Positions 1 through 11,854 of a stretch of 64,000 nt of DNA are shown in pieces. Source of the stretch: Micrasema longulum. Lineage: Eukaryota; Arthropoda; Insecta; Trichoptera; Brachycentridae. The stretch spans positions 124,001-188,000 of the forward strand of contig JAGVSM010001691.1 of assembly GCA_022494885.1 (NCBI GenBank), read 5' to 3'. Each line of letters begins with the position of its first letter. The stretch's first letter is position 1. A program made the position numbers and the translations under genes. The notes beneath the pieces were generated by a model that was not told the origin of the DNA, searched no databases, and worked only from the letters and a program-made list of their open reading frames with translations.

Positions 1-245
1 ACATTAAGTGCACGAAGCGGTTGCCAGTAAATCTTTTCTACAAAAGGTAATAAAATAAATGTCAATTTAAAGCAATGATTTGTGAACCAATTATTAATGT
101 TTTAACCACCAATACCCGCTGACCCTGGTCGTTGAATTTTTTTATATTAAAAAAACTGAAAAATGTTACATTCAAGAATCGAAAATACAATATTTTTTGT
201 TCAATTAGAATGAAATGTGAATATATTTGATTTTGTTGCACCAGT
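1..245. other. AT-rich stretch, nothing recognised
   Basis: No coding pattern, RNA gene or repeat boundary is recognisable here. The stretch runs directly into a foldback-family fragment. Confidence 0.4.
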
Positions 246-380
246 CTAGGCATTTACAGGGCTTATGACCTGTCATTGGCTTGTTTAAATGGCCACTTCA
301 AACACTGTGTAATATTCACCATTCTGCCCATGTTTAAACATCTGCATTCCCTGAACTCTTCCATCTGTTTTCTATCGGTT
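246..380 (+). repeat. Foldback repeat family, fragment 1
   Basis: This piece matches the central block of a repeat seen at about eleven places in the window. Marker phrases are GGGCTTATGACCTGTCATTG, GTGGCCACTT and ACTCTTCCATCTG. Only this central block is present, without the CTCCCTAGGGAG arm. The family is not one I can name. Confidence 0.75.
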
Positions 381-684
381 GCGAAATAATAATGTGCTAT
401 TCCTCGATCAACCCAGCACAAACTATTGCTTGCATGCACCAATGTCCCGATTGTGTCGTATTGTAAACTCGAGACAAGATCTGGACTTTTTTGGTGTAAA
501 TCTTTATAGATTTAAAAATCCACTAAGGTAGACCGGATTTTATCTTTAGGTAGTATTTTTTTTTGTCCTAGCTTTAATTTTATTAAGTTGTATTTTATTT
601 TATTAATGTCTGTATTCCTTATAAGAAATAGTATTTACCATTGTTAAAATAGACTACATAAGTCCGTCAAATAAATTAATAATT

Positions 685-1275
685 CAAAGTAAAAGAGCTG
701 AAACCTTTATCGTGTGAGTGAGATTCATTTGGCTGAATCATTTTACCTACTAGGCAACGCCTGAAAATAATTTTTATACTTCTTTTTATACATGTTTGTT
801 CAATCAACAATGCTTTAAGTATGTACAAATGTTTGCAAATAGGCTAGATTTCCCAGAGATATTTAAATAATTCCCTAGAGAGGAAATCCAGGCAACGTCT
901 GAAAACCATTTCACAATTTTTCATACTTCTTTTTTTACCAGGTAGTTAATTCAACAATGTTTTGGGTATGTCTAAATGCTTGCAAACTGACAAGGTTTCT
1001 TCCCTAGGGAGTTGTTCATATTTAAATTTGTTGCAACCGAGAGAAAAAAACATTTTTGAGATGGGAATATGAGAGTTTAGGCATTTACAGCACTGCAAAT
1101 GTCATTAGCTGGTTTAAGTGGGGATACTTTTATTCACTGTGCGGCATCTCCCATATTTCCATCTCAAAATGTTTTCACTCTCTGTTGCTACAAATTTAAA
1201 TATGAACAACTTCCTAGGGAGAAAATCGAGGCCAATCTGCAAGCATTTTGACATGGTTAAAACATTGTTGAATAT
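685..1275. repeat. Foldback repeat family, copy 2 with hairpin arms
   Basis: The copy begins with the block GAGCTGAAACCTTTATC and CTACTAGGCAACGCCTGAAAA. It passes through two successive, diverged starts of the unit (near 805 and 955) and ends in an inverted pair. The arm at about 965-1075 (AAATGCTTGCAAAC, TCCCTAGGGAG, ATTTAAATTTGTTGCAAC) is complementary to about 1148-1262. The 70-bp spacer holds the central block. A transcript of this locus would fold into a hairpin of roughly 100 bp with mismatches. Confidence 0.75.
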
Positions 1276-1700
1276 ATTTATTTTACTTTAAATTTTAAAT
1301 TGACCAAGGACATAATAAATTTGTGCACGATAGCAAGCTTCAAAATTTTTTTTTTGATTATAATGGACTGTTTTCAAATTTCCTTTTTAAACGGTTAGAA
1401 CTGTTTTCATGTTAATGAGTATATACGTTTTCTTCTTACCCCATAATAAAGTAAGTAAATTTTTAATAAGTATTAAAGTCAACTTTTGCCTTTTGACAAA
1501 AGCAGCATTTAACAAGTTCAAGAAATAGGTGCGAAATATTAAATACGTGTAATTTATAAATTGTACAATTTTATAATAATCCCTTAAGGTTTTTTTGTGA
1601 AATTTGATAAAAATAAGTTCTTCTAAAAAACTCTATAGCAAAAACATTGTTTTTGCTATAAAAATGCTTATTCATTTAATACAATGTGTACAAACTACAG
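1276..1700. other. AT-rich stretch, nothing recognised
   Basis: Homopolymer-rich sequence with a short local hairpin near 1645-1665 (AGCAAAAACA / TGTTTTTGCT). Nothing else can be supported. Confidence 0.4.
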
Positions 1701-1930
1701 AAGTGATATGAACAATCTCTCGGCTTTGTAACTGCAAGCGCACGTATTTAGAATATTTACCTACAAACATCCCATCTTCGTAATACGAATATCCGTTAAT
1801 TAATTTCTGAAATTCCTGCGCGGCGCGGCGTCTCATAATTCAAATTATCCCTATATTTGCGGTACGGCAGCGCATTATGCTTATTCCTGCTAATACGAGC
1901 TCGGTCTTACCTATAATTGTTTATGAAAAT
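1700..1930. other. GC-richer unique island, possible regulatory DNA
   Basis: Base composition rises compared with the flanks: GCGCGGCGCGGCG near 1819 and TGCGGTACGGCAGCGCATTATG near 1860. Homeodomain-type motifs such as TTAATTAATTT (near 1796) and AATAATTAATTAA (near 1940) flank it. No repeat copy is seen elsewhere in the window and no ORF is convincing. A conserved non-coding element is possible; this is inference from composition only. Confidence 0.3.
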
Positions 1931-1989
1931 AGTGAGCTTAATAATTAATTAAATAAGTGTTTTTATGAAATTCGTGATATTCGTTGAAC

Positions 1990-2510
1990 TCAAATACTAT
2001 ACCATAATTAACAACAACAACAAATCACCACACTGCTTCTCCGTAAGGATTGGCAGAGAAAATAGAACGCCACATTACTCTATTTTTGCAAAAAGACCTT
2101 CTTCTTCTACATTCGTACATCTTCTCATGCACGTGGGCCGATTATTCCGACTTTTGACATGTCCATATAAAATTCTTTGTCGGATTTAGTCGTGCCACGA
2201 CTTTCTCGGTCTTCCTCTATTTCTGCATCCATCAACACTCGCATTGTATTTTTTTTCAGCCATTATTTCGCTGCCCATTTACTCAACATGTCCAATCCAG
2301 CGCAGAGCTTCTTTCATGATTTTGTCGATAGTGCCTATCTTAGCCTTACATAATGTACGTATCTTGACATTTGTGCATCTATCATACATAGTTCGCACAA
2401 ACACAGTTACACACATTCGCCTGAAAGATCGCATTTTGACAGCATTCAGCTTACTTTTATTATCGTTGTTCAAATTCATACTTCGCACCTATATTCAATT
2501 CATTCAATTT
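1990..2510 (-). pseudogene. LINE relic L1, C-terminal end and 3' tail
   Basis: The minus strand encodes a decayed end of a non-LTR retrotransposon polyprotein. Readable pieces are KLNAVKMRSFRRMC, then DKIMKEALRWIGHVE, a signature found just after the RT domain in many insect LINEs. The downstream part (RRACMRR, VCKDR) is visible only in broken frames. The element ends at about 1990 in a GTT-type microsatellite (AAC repeats on the plus strand). Related ends occur at 20035-20350, 31940-32300 and 48725-48990. The clade cannot be fixed by eye (RTE- or R4/Dong-like). Several stops and frameshifts make it inactive. Confidence 0.75.
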
Positions 2511-2514
2511 ATTT

Positions 2515-3830
2515 ATTTTAAATATAACATATACATTTCAAAAGTATATTCAATACGTACATATTATAAAAAAGAAAAAAAATACACGAAAGAGACTCAT
2601 GTCAAAGTAGTAGAAGAAGCCTGCTCCGGAAAACCCCTTTGGATACATGGAACAGATCAATATCCAGAGCGATGTTGTTCAGCATGGCGGTAGCCCTTCC
2701 AACAGGCATAACCATAAGCAGGTTCGTCCTGAATATTGGAATATGAAACAAGCTATGCTGACGCTGTCTTAGGTAATTATCAGGAACATACAAACCAATG
2801 CTCATCATAATTTCAGAATTATCGATCGTACCGCGCAACAATCGATAAAAATGTGTAGTCAAATACACATTCCTTCTAGTCTCTAAACTGTTGTAGCCAA
2901 GCATACCCTGGAGAAACTCGGTCGGGTAGAGCCATGAATAATACCCACACTCTCTCATGTAGAGATATCTCAGAAACTTCTTTTGGATTTTCTCTATCAT
3001 AAGAGAGTTCTTCAGTTCATGTGGCTCCCAAATCATCGAGCCACTCTCGAGTCTATTTTGCACCAAGGAATTGTAAAGAGTTTTCACTACGCGGGTGTTT
3101 TCAAAAAACCCTGGCAGTACGCAAAACAAATCCTTACATCTTCGATGCATTACCACTGATTGTCTCTATGTGTTCATGAAATGTCAGAGTGCTTACAAAA
3201 CTAACGCCCAGATCTTTAACATTCGATGTTCGTATCAGATTCTGGTCATTCATTTTGTAGCAAAAAAAATAGTTTTTTGGGCCCTAGTAAAGGACGTGAC
3301 CAAACATTAAACCTAAGTTTGTTTCGCCTTCCTCATTCAGATATATGAGATATATCCACTTAGAGAAGACAAAAATCGTCAGAACTTGTCATCTTTAAGA
3401 ATAGTTTTAAGTCATCCGCAAACGACAGAAAACGCGAGTTCAAAATTACATTTTTAATATTATTAATGAAAATTAAGAACAACAATGGACCCAAATTAGG
3501 GCTTGCGGGACACCCGAGAAAGTATGGAAACACTCTGACGCGAATATACCGTAGGAGACGTATTGGTTTCTGTTTTGGAGGTAGCTTGCCATTAATTTTA
3601 ACATACCATCTGAGAAACCGATCTCATACAGCTTGTTTAATAAGACATCATGGTCGACAGTATCAAAGGCCTTGGCTAAGTCATTATATGAACAGTCTAC
3701 CTAATGTATTGCATCCAGAGCTTCCGCAACGTAGTTTGTAAAAACCATTAGATTGGTTTCAACCGAGCGGCCTTTCCTGAACCCATGTTGTTCATCAATT
3801 ATAAATGGCTCTACTCGGGAAGTCTACCCT
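2515..3830 (-). pseudogene. LINE relic L2, jockey-like reverse transcriptase
   Basis: Read on the minus strand from about 3830, a decayed RT is evident. It shows GFRKGRSVETN, then LAKAFDTVDHDVLLNKLYEIG (motif A region; the catalytic Asp is the one in KAFD), GVPQ followed by a frameshift with LGPLLF-like sequence (3484-3516), FADDLKLF (near 3405-3425, the catalytic box), and YNSLVQNRLESGSMIWEPHE (near 3040). A 184-codon open stretch at 2602-3156 covers the region after the catalytic box. Order and spacing match jockey-superfamily LINEs. Stops and frameshifts show it is dead. Its AT-rich 3' end abuts relic L1 near 2510, which suggests that L2 inserted into L1. Confidence 0.85.
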
Positions 3831-3839
3831 TCTTCTTCT

Positions 3840-4840
3840 TCTTTGTTTAGACCTGTTAATCTGTTGTCAGCTAGAGAATAATAAAAACAAAAATATACCA
3901 TAAATACAAATAAACAAACATTATACGCCAATTTAAGTTTTCTATATATCACTAAATATAATGCTAAAAATAAGAAAAAAACGTACCCGTGAAGAGCTGC
4001 TCCTTATTATTTTACTTGTACAAAAATAAAATATTACAATAGTAATGAAATAAAACATGCGAAAAGAAATAGTTTTTTTTTTCTAGGTCTTAAAAAATCT
4101 TTTTCATTCGGAGTAACCCCAGATTAGCTTTCCCTCCTTTCTTATTTCAGACAAATAAATATAATAATGATAGTATAAAGAAAAATATTTTTTCAATGAT
4201 TTATTTTTCATTTATTTATTCAAAACTTCAAGTACAAAAAACAAGTATTTTGGCGGACTTATTGCTAAAAACAATATCTTCCAGCCAACCAAAGCAGATT
4301 GATTAGCGATTGATCTAAATTTTGTAATAATAAAACATTGAAAGAAACTAAAAGACAGGTTCATACTTAAAACTTACTTTAAAAAACCTTATTTACAAAA
4401 ATAACTGTTTTTTTAATTGGGACATAAGGCTTGCACATATTAACTTTTAAAAAAAAGTACATTATGTTATACATGTTAAATGAAAAAAAATGTGGGATCA
4501 GATAGTGTGTTTGGAAAAAGAGAGAAAGAAAAACAAAAGAAAGAAAAAAGGGATAAAAATACATATTTGAGAAAAAGACAAAAAAAAGCAGTTAAAATGT
4601 TCAGGATTCTGGGGAAATATAAAAATGTTTTAGGCGTTTTTAAAAAGTGGCTTTAGAAGGCGCATTTTTTATATAAAGAGGTCTAGCAGCTTGGATGGAA
4701 AAGGAATATCTAAAAATTGATGTGCTATGTCGAGGGATGAGAAGTATTCTCTCCTGACTAATGTTAACCATCGCATTGTCCTAAAATGTATTTATTTTAA
4801 ACACCACGAAATTAATTTTTTTCTAATATAGATTTCAAGG
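3840..4840. other. AT-rich stretch, nothing recognised
   Basis: It starts with CTTCTT repeats at the end of the LINE and continues as low-complexity AT-rich sequence. No gene, RNA or dispersed repeat can be supported. Confidence 0.4.
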
Positions 4841-5060
4841 GACCTAACGATGTCTGGAAACAGTAGCAGTGGCGGCGCGCGGCGTATTGTGAACTTCTCG
4901 AGTTGTTCAGTCTCCTCTAGTTGCGACCGCAAACGACCGCTTCGCATGCCTCACGATAGACTCTTTAACCTGCAAATATTCATCAAGCTTTTTATTGTTC
5001 TGCTACCCGAATCCGGACTCATTAAAGGCTCGCGGTGGGATTGATTTTCCAAGAATTAAA
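4840..5060. other. GC-richer unique island with small ORF
   Basis: An ORF of 64 codons starts at 4850 (MSGNSSSGGARRIV) in a locally GC-rich patch (GGCGGCGCGCGGCG). The protein is Ser/Arg-rich at its start and resembles nothing I know. There is no splice donor of good quality at its end. It could be a first-exon remnant or a non-coding regulatory island; the second seems at least as likely. Confidence 0.25.
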
Positions 5061-5150
5061 TTGGCTGATCCCTGATAAGAGTTTGGTCGATTCAATTGAA
5101 TAATGGATAGATTAGCTGTAAAATCACCCACAAACTAGTTCGTGCTAATC

Positions 5151-5725
5151 TACTTTTAAATCAGGCGTGAGTGATTTTCTGAAATTATTTTTTTGGGTTA
5201 CAATAATAAAAATAAAAAAAATTTCGAATATTTTAACCTTTGATACATGACTAGCAAAAATATTTTGAGTTTGCACAAATATTTGCAGAAAAAAATTGGA
5301 AAAATAAATGTTAAAACGTTGGCAGAACTGTGAATGTAACACAGTGTATAAAATGTCCAATTACATCAGCCAATGACAGTTCTTAAGCCCTGTTAATGCT
5401 TTGATTTTCATATTGTCTTCTCAAAAATGTATTGTTTGCTTATTTACTTTTAAATTGGGCCCGAGTGTTTTTCTGAAATAATTTGAGTTACGTTACGATA
5501 ATAAAATTTTAACATTGCGAGTATTTTTACTTTTGACATATTATCAGCAATATTCTGAGTTTGTCCAAATGTTTGCAGACAAAAATAATTAAAATAAATT
5601 TTAAAACATTAACAAAACGGTTAATTTATTGTGTAAAATGGCCACCAAAATCAGCCAATAATAGTTCAAAAGCTCTGAAAAAACCTAAATTTTGATATTA
5701 TGTTCTCTTAAATTTAATGTTTTCG
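5151..5725 (-). repeat. Foldback repeat family, two tandem 294-bp units
   Basis: TACTTTTAAAT starts two diverged direct repeats, at 5151 and 5445. Both contain GAGT-TTTCTGAAAT, a TTGAGTTTG(C/T)(A/C)CAAAT phrase and the inverted central block (CACAGTGTATAAAATG, CAGCCAATGACAG). This shows the family can also be arranged head to tail with a period near 290 bp, like a short satellite. No ORF. Confidence 0.65.
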
Positions 5726-6265
5726 AGTATTTTGAAATAGTTTTAATTGATTATGTAAGTGGTGTAAAGGAATTCAATAAAAATATTGTTTATGGGTATA
5801 AATTTAAGCATATAATTAATGTATAATTGCAAGATTTATACAGGGTATTTTTTATTTATTTAATACGCAACTTCATCAAAGCGCAATTATATTTTTTATG
5901 TCACGACCCGTTTAAATATTCCATGTTAAGTCGGGACTCTTTTATACTAAAATTAATATATTTACAAATATGTGGGGTTCACGGTTCTTTGATTGACGAC
6001 ACACACATTTGCCAAATAATTTCACTTGAAATATAGTGTAACGACTTAGAGTAAAAACTCAACACTTTCTATTAAATCATCAAATTCAGCAAAACACGAG
6101 AGAAACGTACTGCAGCACATTAATATCGTTCCTATCAGGGAGACAAGATTTTGGAAAAATGTGTGCTGTAGTTATGATTAATACTTCATAAAAACCGTGC
6201 TGTCCAAAAAATAGTTGTAACAAATTATCATCAAATTTTCACATAGCAAAACTGCTGTAAAAATA
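5726..6265. other. AT-rich stretch, nothing recognised
   Basis: Contains ACAGGGTATTTTTTATTTATT near 5840, a phrase that often lies at the end of insect repeats, but no partner could be found here. Otherwise featureless. Confidence 0.35.
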
Positions 6266-6269
6266 AAAG

Positions 6270-6860
6270 ATGATTTAAGCAACAAAGCGGAAAAGATTTT
6301 TTCTTGTGTCTAGAGTAAACGTGTTTAATTTACTTCAGTCACCCAAGAAAAAGGATCGCTCCAGCAGGCGCCCGCGCCGCCGTAAATTTTAAAGGACAAA
6401 AATAATTTAAAGAATCACGGAGGCTCTTTTGTTTTACCGACATTGACAGAGATAATCTTTTAGTATTATTACGAATTCCCGCAATGCCAAGGGAGGTGAG
6501 AACAATCTACAAAATGCGGAGTTACGCAAACAAAGAAACAAATAAAAATCTCCGTAGATCATCCTCGGCTGAGGCGACAGGTTATGTATGGAGGCATTTA
6601 AGATTCTCGCATTCTCCATTGTGTGTGAGGGTTGTTATTCATCGCCTTTGTCTCTGGGAGGGGCCCACGGGAAATATGGGCCTCATAACTTGGGCAAAAC
6701 GCTGGTAGAAATATAAGAAAATGCACCACAATAAGTAAGCATTTGTGTAGACTTTAACCACCGAGAAATGTGATCCTCGATTCATAGATACAAGCACATG
6801 AACTGTGATAGACTTTAACAATTTAAAGTTACACGGTAAAACGAGCTCGTTAACCGATAA
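6270..6860. other. GC-richer unique island, possible regulatory DNA
   Basis: Includes GCAGGCGCCCGCGCCGCCG (near 6365) and GGGAGGGGCCCACGGGAAAT (near 6656). Overlapping ORFs of 60-74 codons lie on both strands and none looks like a protein family. No copy occurs elsewhere in the window. It is most economically a single-copy non-coding island. Confidence 0.3.
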
Positions 6861-7009
6861 TGAATTTGACAGGAGAGCGAAAAGAATATTAAAAACCCTA
6901 TTTGTGGGATACTAGGTTCTTATATTAAATAAATAAATATTTTATTTTATTATATACAATCACAGAAAAAAATAAATACGTCTACTTTTATCTAAAATAA
7001 AACTCCATT

Positions 7010-7580
7010 TATTCTTCGGTATAAAATAATTAGGAATAATTATTGATAAATGTTTAAAATGGACAGAACAAATAGAATACGTAGCACAAAAAAATATAAA
7101 ACTTTCCCATATCTTCAAGTTGATACGTAACATTTTATCCCTAATTAAATTCAAAAAAAAAATTACATTTTATGTTAAGAAAATTATAATTTATGGTGTA
7201 ATAGGATGGGGAGACACTAATAAATCAATATTAAAACCTCTCAAATCTGCTCAAAAATCAATTATTAAAATAATTTCTAAAAAGCTCTTCAGGTACCTCA
7301 GCGTCAAGTTGCTCGAGGAATATTAGATATAAGGCAATTATGTATATCTAGAATAATTATGTTTGTGAAAGCAAATTATTCTACCAAATCCCAAAAGGAA
7401 CATTTCAACACTACCAGAAGTTAAATTAAAAGATTGGTCACGGGATCTACTAAAAACTCTGAATTTGGGAAAAGTAATTTCAGGTTTCTGGGCCCCAAAA
7501 TATTTAGGGTGTGTCCCAAACATTACAAAACTAAGACCCGAATTCAATTAAATAAATTTGTAAAAAAATAGTGACTGAAT
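7010..7580 (+). pseudogene. LINE relic L4, end of RT and C-terminal region
   Basis: The plus strand reads LGIIIDKCLKWTEQIEYVAQ (start of the region after the RT palm), then IIIYGVIGWGDTNKSILKPL followed by SAQKSIIKII. This is the usual order in insect non-LTR elements after the RT domain. A shifted frame then shows FLGPKIF near 7480, the C-terminal block. Stops, indels and a broken frame around 7310-7330 make it a pseudogene. The A/T-rich tail fades into flanking DNA. Confidence 0.75.
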
Positions 7581-7589
7581 ATAGTTAAA

Positions 7590-8130
7590 GAAAAATAATA
7601 AAACTTTCTGAATTACATTCTAAAATAATAAATGGTATACCTATTTAAATATTGTTTAACTCTCAAATTAATTAACTAGTAGGAAGTCATCTTCTCGTGT
7701 ATTTTTGCATAAAAATGTTTGCCTTAAAACAGGTGTTCCCTAGTTAGGCAGACTAGACATAATTCAGATAATCTATTACCTAAGTATGTATGAGGTAGAT
7801 AATAACATTGTAATTTTTTGTTAATAAACCGTGATTATTATTTTTTATATTATTACTCATAACCAGACAAGAACGAGCTTATTATTTTCAAATTGCATTT
7901 GCAAACATACATATTTACTAACCCATCGTTGTTTGTAAGGTTGTGCCCCTGTTAACATTTCCGGACTTAAGGGAAGCATCTAGGGTCACCCAGGTAGCAT
8001 ATATTTTCAATAAAAAATATAATTTAAAAAAAATAATTTCGAATTTATTTTTAACGCAATTCCACCCCCATAATTTTACGATCTTATCAAAATTAATTTT
8101 ACATTTTTCTGCTGAATTCTTTCAATTTTA
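7590..8130. other. AT-rich stretch, nothing recognised
   Basis: May include the untranslated end of the LINE just upstream (poly-A-like GTTAATAAACCGTG near 7820). Nothing else is recognisable. Confidence 0.35.
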
Positions 8131-8139
8131 ATTTACATT

Positions 8140-8940
8140 TTTCCTTCGTTTCCCACGTGCAAACAGCAAACATTACAATTAATCGCCCTGCTTTGAAAGC
8201 CCCCTCACCCACTTACCCGGATCTGTTTTAAAAATCTTGTGGCCTCTTTTCAGATCCGCACATTGAAAATACATTTTTTTTGTAGCAGTCATAAACTGTA
8301 ATTTTTTTTCAAATACTCTGTTGTTTACAAAAAAATGCGTTTTTTTAAATGTACATTAACTGCTTTCAATGCACCTATTGCCATCAGAGCAACCTTGGTA
8401 TTAACAGTCAATTTATCTGTCACCTTTAATCTAATTTTCCCAATTCTAACGGCGATAGGCTATGTTAGTTCATTAGCTTGTTAGTATACCGGAAGAAACA
8501 AGTCATATCAAGAGAACCAGAAATTTAATTGCCTTACAATAATCAATATTCTTTAATATGTTAGTTAGCTTGTACGTGTTTTTTTTATTAAGTGTGTCTT
8601 TTTTCTACCCATAATCTCAAATAACCGGATTCCGTATTTTATATTTTACATGTGTTCCCTCTCTTAGATCCCCGCTGCACCACCACGCTAGCGTACGATA
8701 CAACATTAGATCATTACTATTCAATTTGTCACGGTCAAAACATCGCGATGTCATACAGCATCCTCTCGCAAAAGTATTATATTTTTAAAAAAATATAGAT
8801 TTCGCAGAAAACTAGGAATTTAATGAAACTGAAGTGAAATCGCGTTTATAGAATTTTAGCTAGGGTATTCCTGGTACCTACATATGAAATTTATGGATTT
8901 TTTTCAGCTTCAGGTTTCGGAAAGGTTAAGCCATAATAAC
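8140..8940. other. Unique island, mixed composition
   Basis: Patches of higher GC (near 8180-8260, 8365-8470 and 8655-8770) are separated by poly-T runs. No ORF of interest, no repeat partner. Motifs such as CACGTG (8154) are present, but single short motifs carry little weight. Candidate non-coding single-copy DNA. Confidence 0.22.
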
Positions 8941-9051
8941 GAAAAACAATGAAATATTAAATAGCTTATAATTAAATCATAATAACATTATATGATAAAG
9001 TATTTTAACTATAATTTTACAAACTTAAGAAGAATAACATATATTTAAATT

Positions 9052-9408
9052 TATTTCAACATAGAGGGAAAACATTTTTGAAAGGGAATATGGAAGAATC
9101 CTACCCACGCCCACGTGATAAAGGTTTCAGCTCTTTTACTTCACAAAAGTCAACAGATGAAAGAGTTGAGGAAATGCGGATGTTCAAACATGGGCAGAAT
9201 GGTGAATGTTACACTGTGTGTAAAGTGGCCACTTAAACCAGCAAATGACAGGTCATAAGCCCTGAAAATGCCTAGACTTCCATATCCTTTTTTCAAAAAT
9301 GTTTTCCCTCTCTGTTGAAATAAATTTAAATATGAACAACTCCCAAGGGAAGAAATCCATCTAGTCTGCAAGCATTTGGACATAATCAAACATTGTTGAA
9401 GAAGGAGA
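9052..9408 (-). repeat. Foldback repeat family, copy 4
   Basis: A short forward piece (AGAGGGAAAACATTTTTGAA) is followed by a long inverted copy with the marker blocks in reverse order: CACGTGATAAAGGTTTCAGC, GTGGCCACTTAAACCAGC, CTCTCTGTTGAAATAAATTT, CTCCCAAGGGAAG (a mutated palindrome) and AGCATTTGGACATAATCAAA. The 88-codon ORF on the minus strand here is simply this repeat. Confidence 0.8.
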
Positions 9409-9599
9409 AACATCAAATAACATTTTTTAGCAATCTTCGCATTTTGTACTAATTTCTGCCAACCTTGCCCCCTATTTTATTTCTTGAATCGTAAGACAAG
9501 GCGCCACATTTAATAAGTTTTGATAAAGTTTGAAAAAAAAAATGTAATTAACGTCTCAAAAATCTAAAAAATACAATCAGGTCTTTTGTGATGTACCCT

Positions 9600-10260
9600 T
9601 CAATTGACATTTATGCGCTAAGACAAAACTTAAGGTGAGGAAATAACATTCCGGTCTTGTGTTTTTTTTCATTGTATGAAAAGAATAACTTGAAAAGAAG
9701 AGAAAAGTAAACTCATCTTACCTTAGGTTTTGTGTCTAAATACGGCCATAAAAATCATCATCGTTACAAGCGTCAGCGTATAATACAAATTAGTGGATGG
9801 AAGAGTCGCGACGTTGATTTACTTTCATCCGATGTTATGATATTCATCCACTGTTTTGTAACTAAAATTCACATTAGTCCTATATTTACAACATATACGA
9901 TAAAATACGTGAATAGTGCAAGAAATATATTTTTTTAAATAGACAGATAATAACGGTACGCATTCAAATATTCGTTTAATATACACAGTTCCTTAGTCCA
10001 AATTCATTAAAATGCCAGCTTTTACCCGGGGCTTTGCTCGCGTGGTATAAAGAAGAAATTAGTTCGGGGATTAATTAATTTTCTCGTTTATCAATAAGAA
10101 TTTACCCGATGGAATAATGATCGTTTTCGAGATAGAAAGTAGCCTTTATGGATTGCCGATACTATGAAAACTATTATTATGAAATAAATATGACGATTCG
10201 TTAATCTATGGTCACGTAGCGTCGTTATTCCGTTCACAAACCCAAAATCCTACTACAAAA
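9600..10260. other. Unique island, possible regulatory DNA
   Basis: Higher-complexity sequence with GAGTCGCGACGTTGATTTAC near 9802 and TTACCCGGGGCTTTGCTCGCG near 10022. Homeodomain-type (ATTAATTAATTTTC near 10070) and Hox/Caudal-type (CTTTATGG near 10144) motifs occur. A 68-codon ORF at 9732-9938 has no recognisable domain. Looks like single-copy non-coding DNA; function inferred only from composition. Confidence 0.3.
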
Positions 10261-11085
10261 CCAAAACGAAAAGCAAACAAAATTTATTAAAATGTGTCAA
10301 TTTAAGTTCAGTTCATTGCCAAAATACGGCGTTTAGTGGCAAACAAATTCAGTTGCAAATTTGGAATACAAAATAAAAAGTAATAAGTGGTTGACATGTA
10401 AAAATTGCAAGGAAATATTCGTAGCTGCTTCACTAGACACAAATACCTGTTCTAAAGCTACATTTAAAATGTAATATATTACTCTATATACCCACTAAAA
10501 ACATATTTTACTAATAATAATTATAATACTATATTGTAATAAAAATTAAGAAATTAGAAAAAAAATCATACTTTAAACATTTATAAAAACGTTAAAAAAT
10601 TTAAAACAACGATAAAATAATACGTTACAAACTAGTAAATACAATGAAATTATAATCAATAAACAATTTTAAAAATTCGCATTTAACAGTTTTAATTCCA
10701 CAAACTCAAGCCCAGGAAAGAAAATTACCGAATACTAAAATGGAAAATTTAATTGTTTATTATTTTAAATGCCGAAAATAACCCCGATAAAGGGGAGTAA
10801 AATATCGCACCAGATAAAACAAAGATCCACAAACAATACTCTTAATAAGTAATTAACAGCAACCTATGAACTTAGTCCATTAATATATTATTATATATTC
10901 CAATCAATTATATCCGGTTTTTTCACTAGATGTGTTTTTTTAGTTTATATTCGAGATTCGCGTGCTCAATATTATTTTACATTTATATCTGAACTGAATG
11001 ACTGAAAACCCATATAAATGTATTTTCTGTGTAATATAAGTTTAGTTCAGGCTTGTTCATTTTTATTTCAGTCTATGATTTTCCA
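10261..11085. other. Very AT-rich stretch, nothing recognised
   Basis: Long runs of A and T with no ORF, repeat partner or RNA-like structure that I can support. Confidence 0.4.
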
Positions 11086-11375
11086 AATGGTGAACATAAA
11101 GAATTTATTTAAGATGTTTTCTCCCTACAAAACTCTCCTACGAGAGAAGGTAAATGTTTCAGACTTCCAAAAACAAGAGTCAAGGCAACTCAGAACAATC
11201 TGAACCACAAAAGACTAAAGATGTTTAATGAGTTGCCGAAAGAGATTAAGGATGCTAGGTCTATCGCGTCATTTCGTTGGATGGCAATGGTTTTGGCTAA
11301 AAACAAACATTCAAATAAAATAAAAATAGCTAGTGTATCTTCAGAAAGCGTCTAAATAAATAAAGTTTTGTAAAT
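11085..11375 (+). pseudogene. LINE relic L5, extreme C-terminus
   Basis: In a frame broken near 11160 the plus strand reads RLPKTRVKATQ, then LKMFNELPKEIKDARSIASF. This matches the last 60-80 residues of many insect LINE polyproteins (the pattern KxFNxLPxEIKxxxSxxxF). It is followed by a stop and TAAATAAATAAAG, consistent with a LINE 3' end. Only the last ~250 bp survive, the usual result of 5' truncation. Confidence 0.65.
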
Positions 11376-11599
11376 TATTAGTACAGATTACACATTAAAA
11401 GGTAGCAAAAAACCGATTTTGGGAGAAAGTGAAGGCTTTATTTTTTTTATTTACACTTTTTATCAAAAATACAATTTTACGTTCACTTTTCTCAACTAAC
11501 AAGGGTACAAACCCCGTTCTAAGCAAGGCAATTACATTCTAATATATGATAATAGTTAACAAACTAATAGAGAGCACAGACTTATAAAATATAAACTGA

Positions 11600-11735
11600 C
11601 TCGTATACACATTTTGATACATATACATACACACATACATACAAATATAAATATATATATTTAATATACACATGTACATACAAAAACACGTACTTACACC
11701 CATGCGCATACAATATACATACATTCATAAAACAT
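11600..11735. repeat. Degenerate (ACAT/ATAC) microsatellite
   Basis: Imperfect runs of ACATACAT, ATATATAT and ACACGT-type units. The 61-codon minus-strand ORF here (repeated Met/Tyr/Cys/Val) is a product of this simple repeat and not a gene. Confidence 0.8.
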
Positions 11736-11854
11736 AGAAAATTTATTTATAATGTGAAATTTCATGATTACTATCTGTATATATACATATTTAAATTATT
11801 TTCTATTTTCAAATTTTATTTTTGACATCCAGTAAGATATAATTAAAATTATAG

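Noticed and set aside
2244..2693. 149-codon plus-strand ORF
   Set aside because: It lies antisense to the two LINE relics on the minus strand, whose RT-related motifs explain the sequence. Its own protein is Ile/Tyr-rich with no domain.
11539..11724. 61-codon Cys/Tyr/Met ORF
   Set aside because: Translation of an ACAT-type microsatellite.
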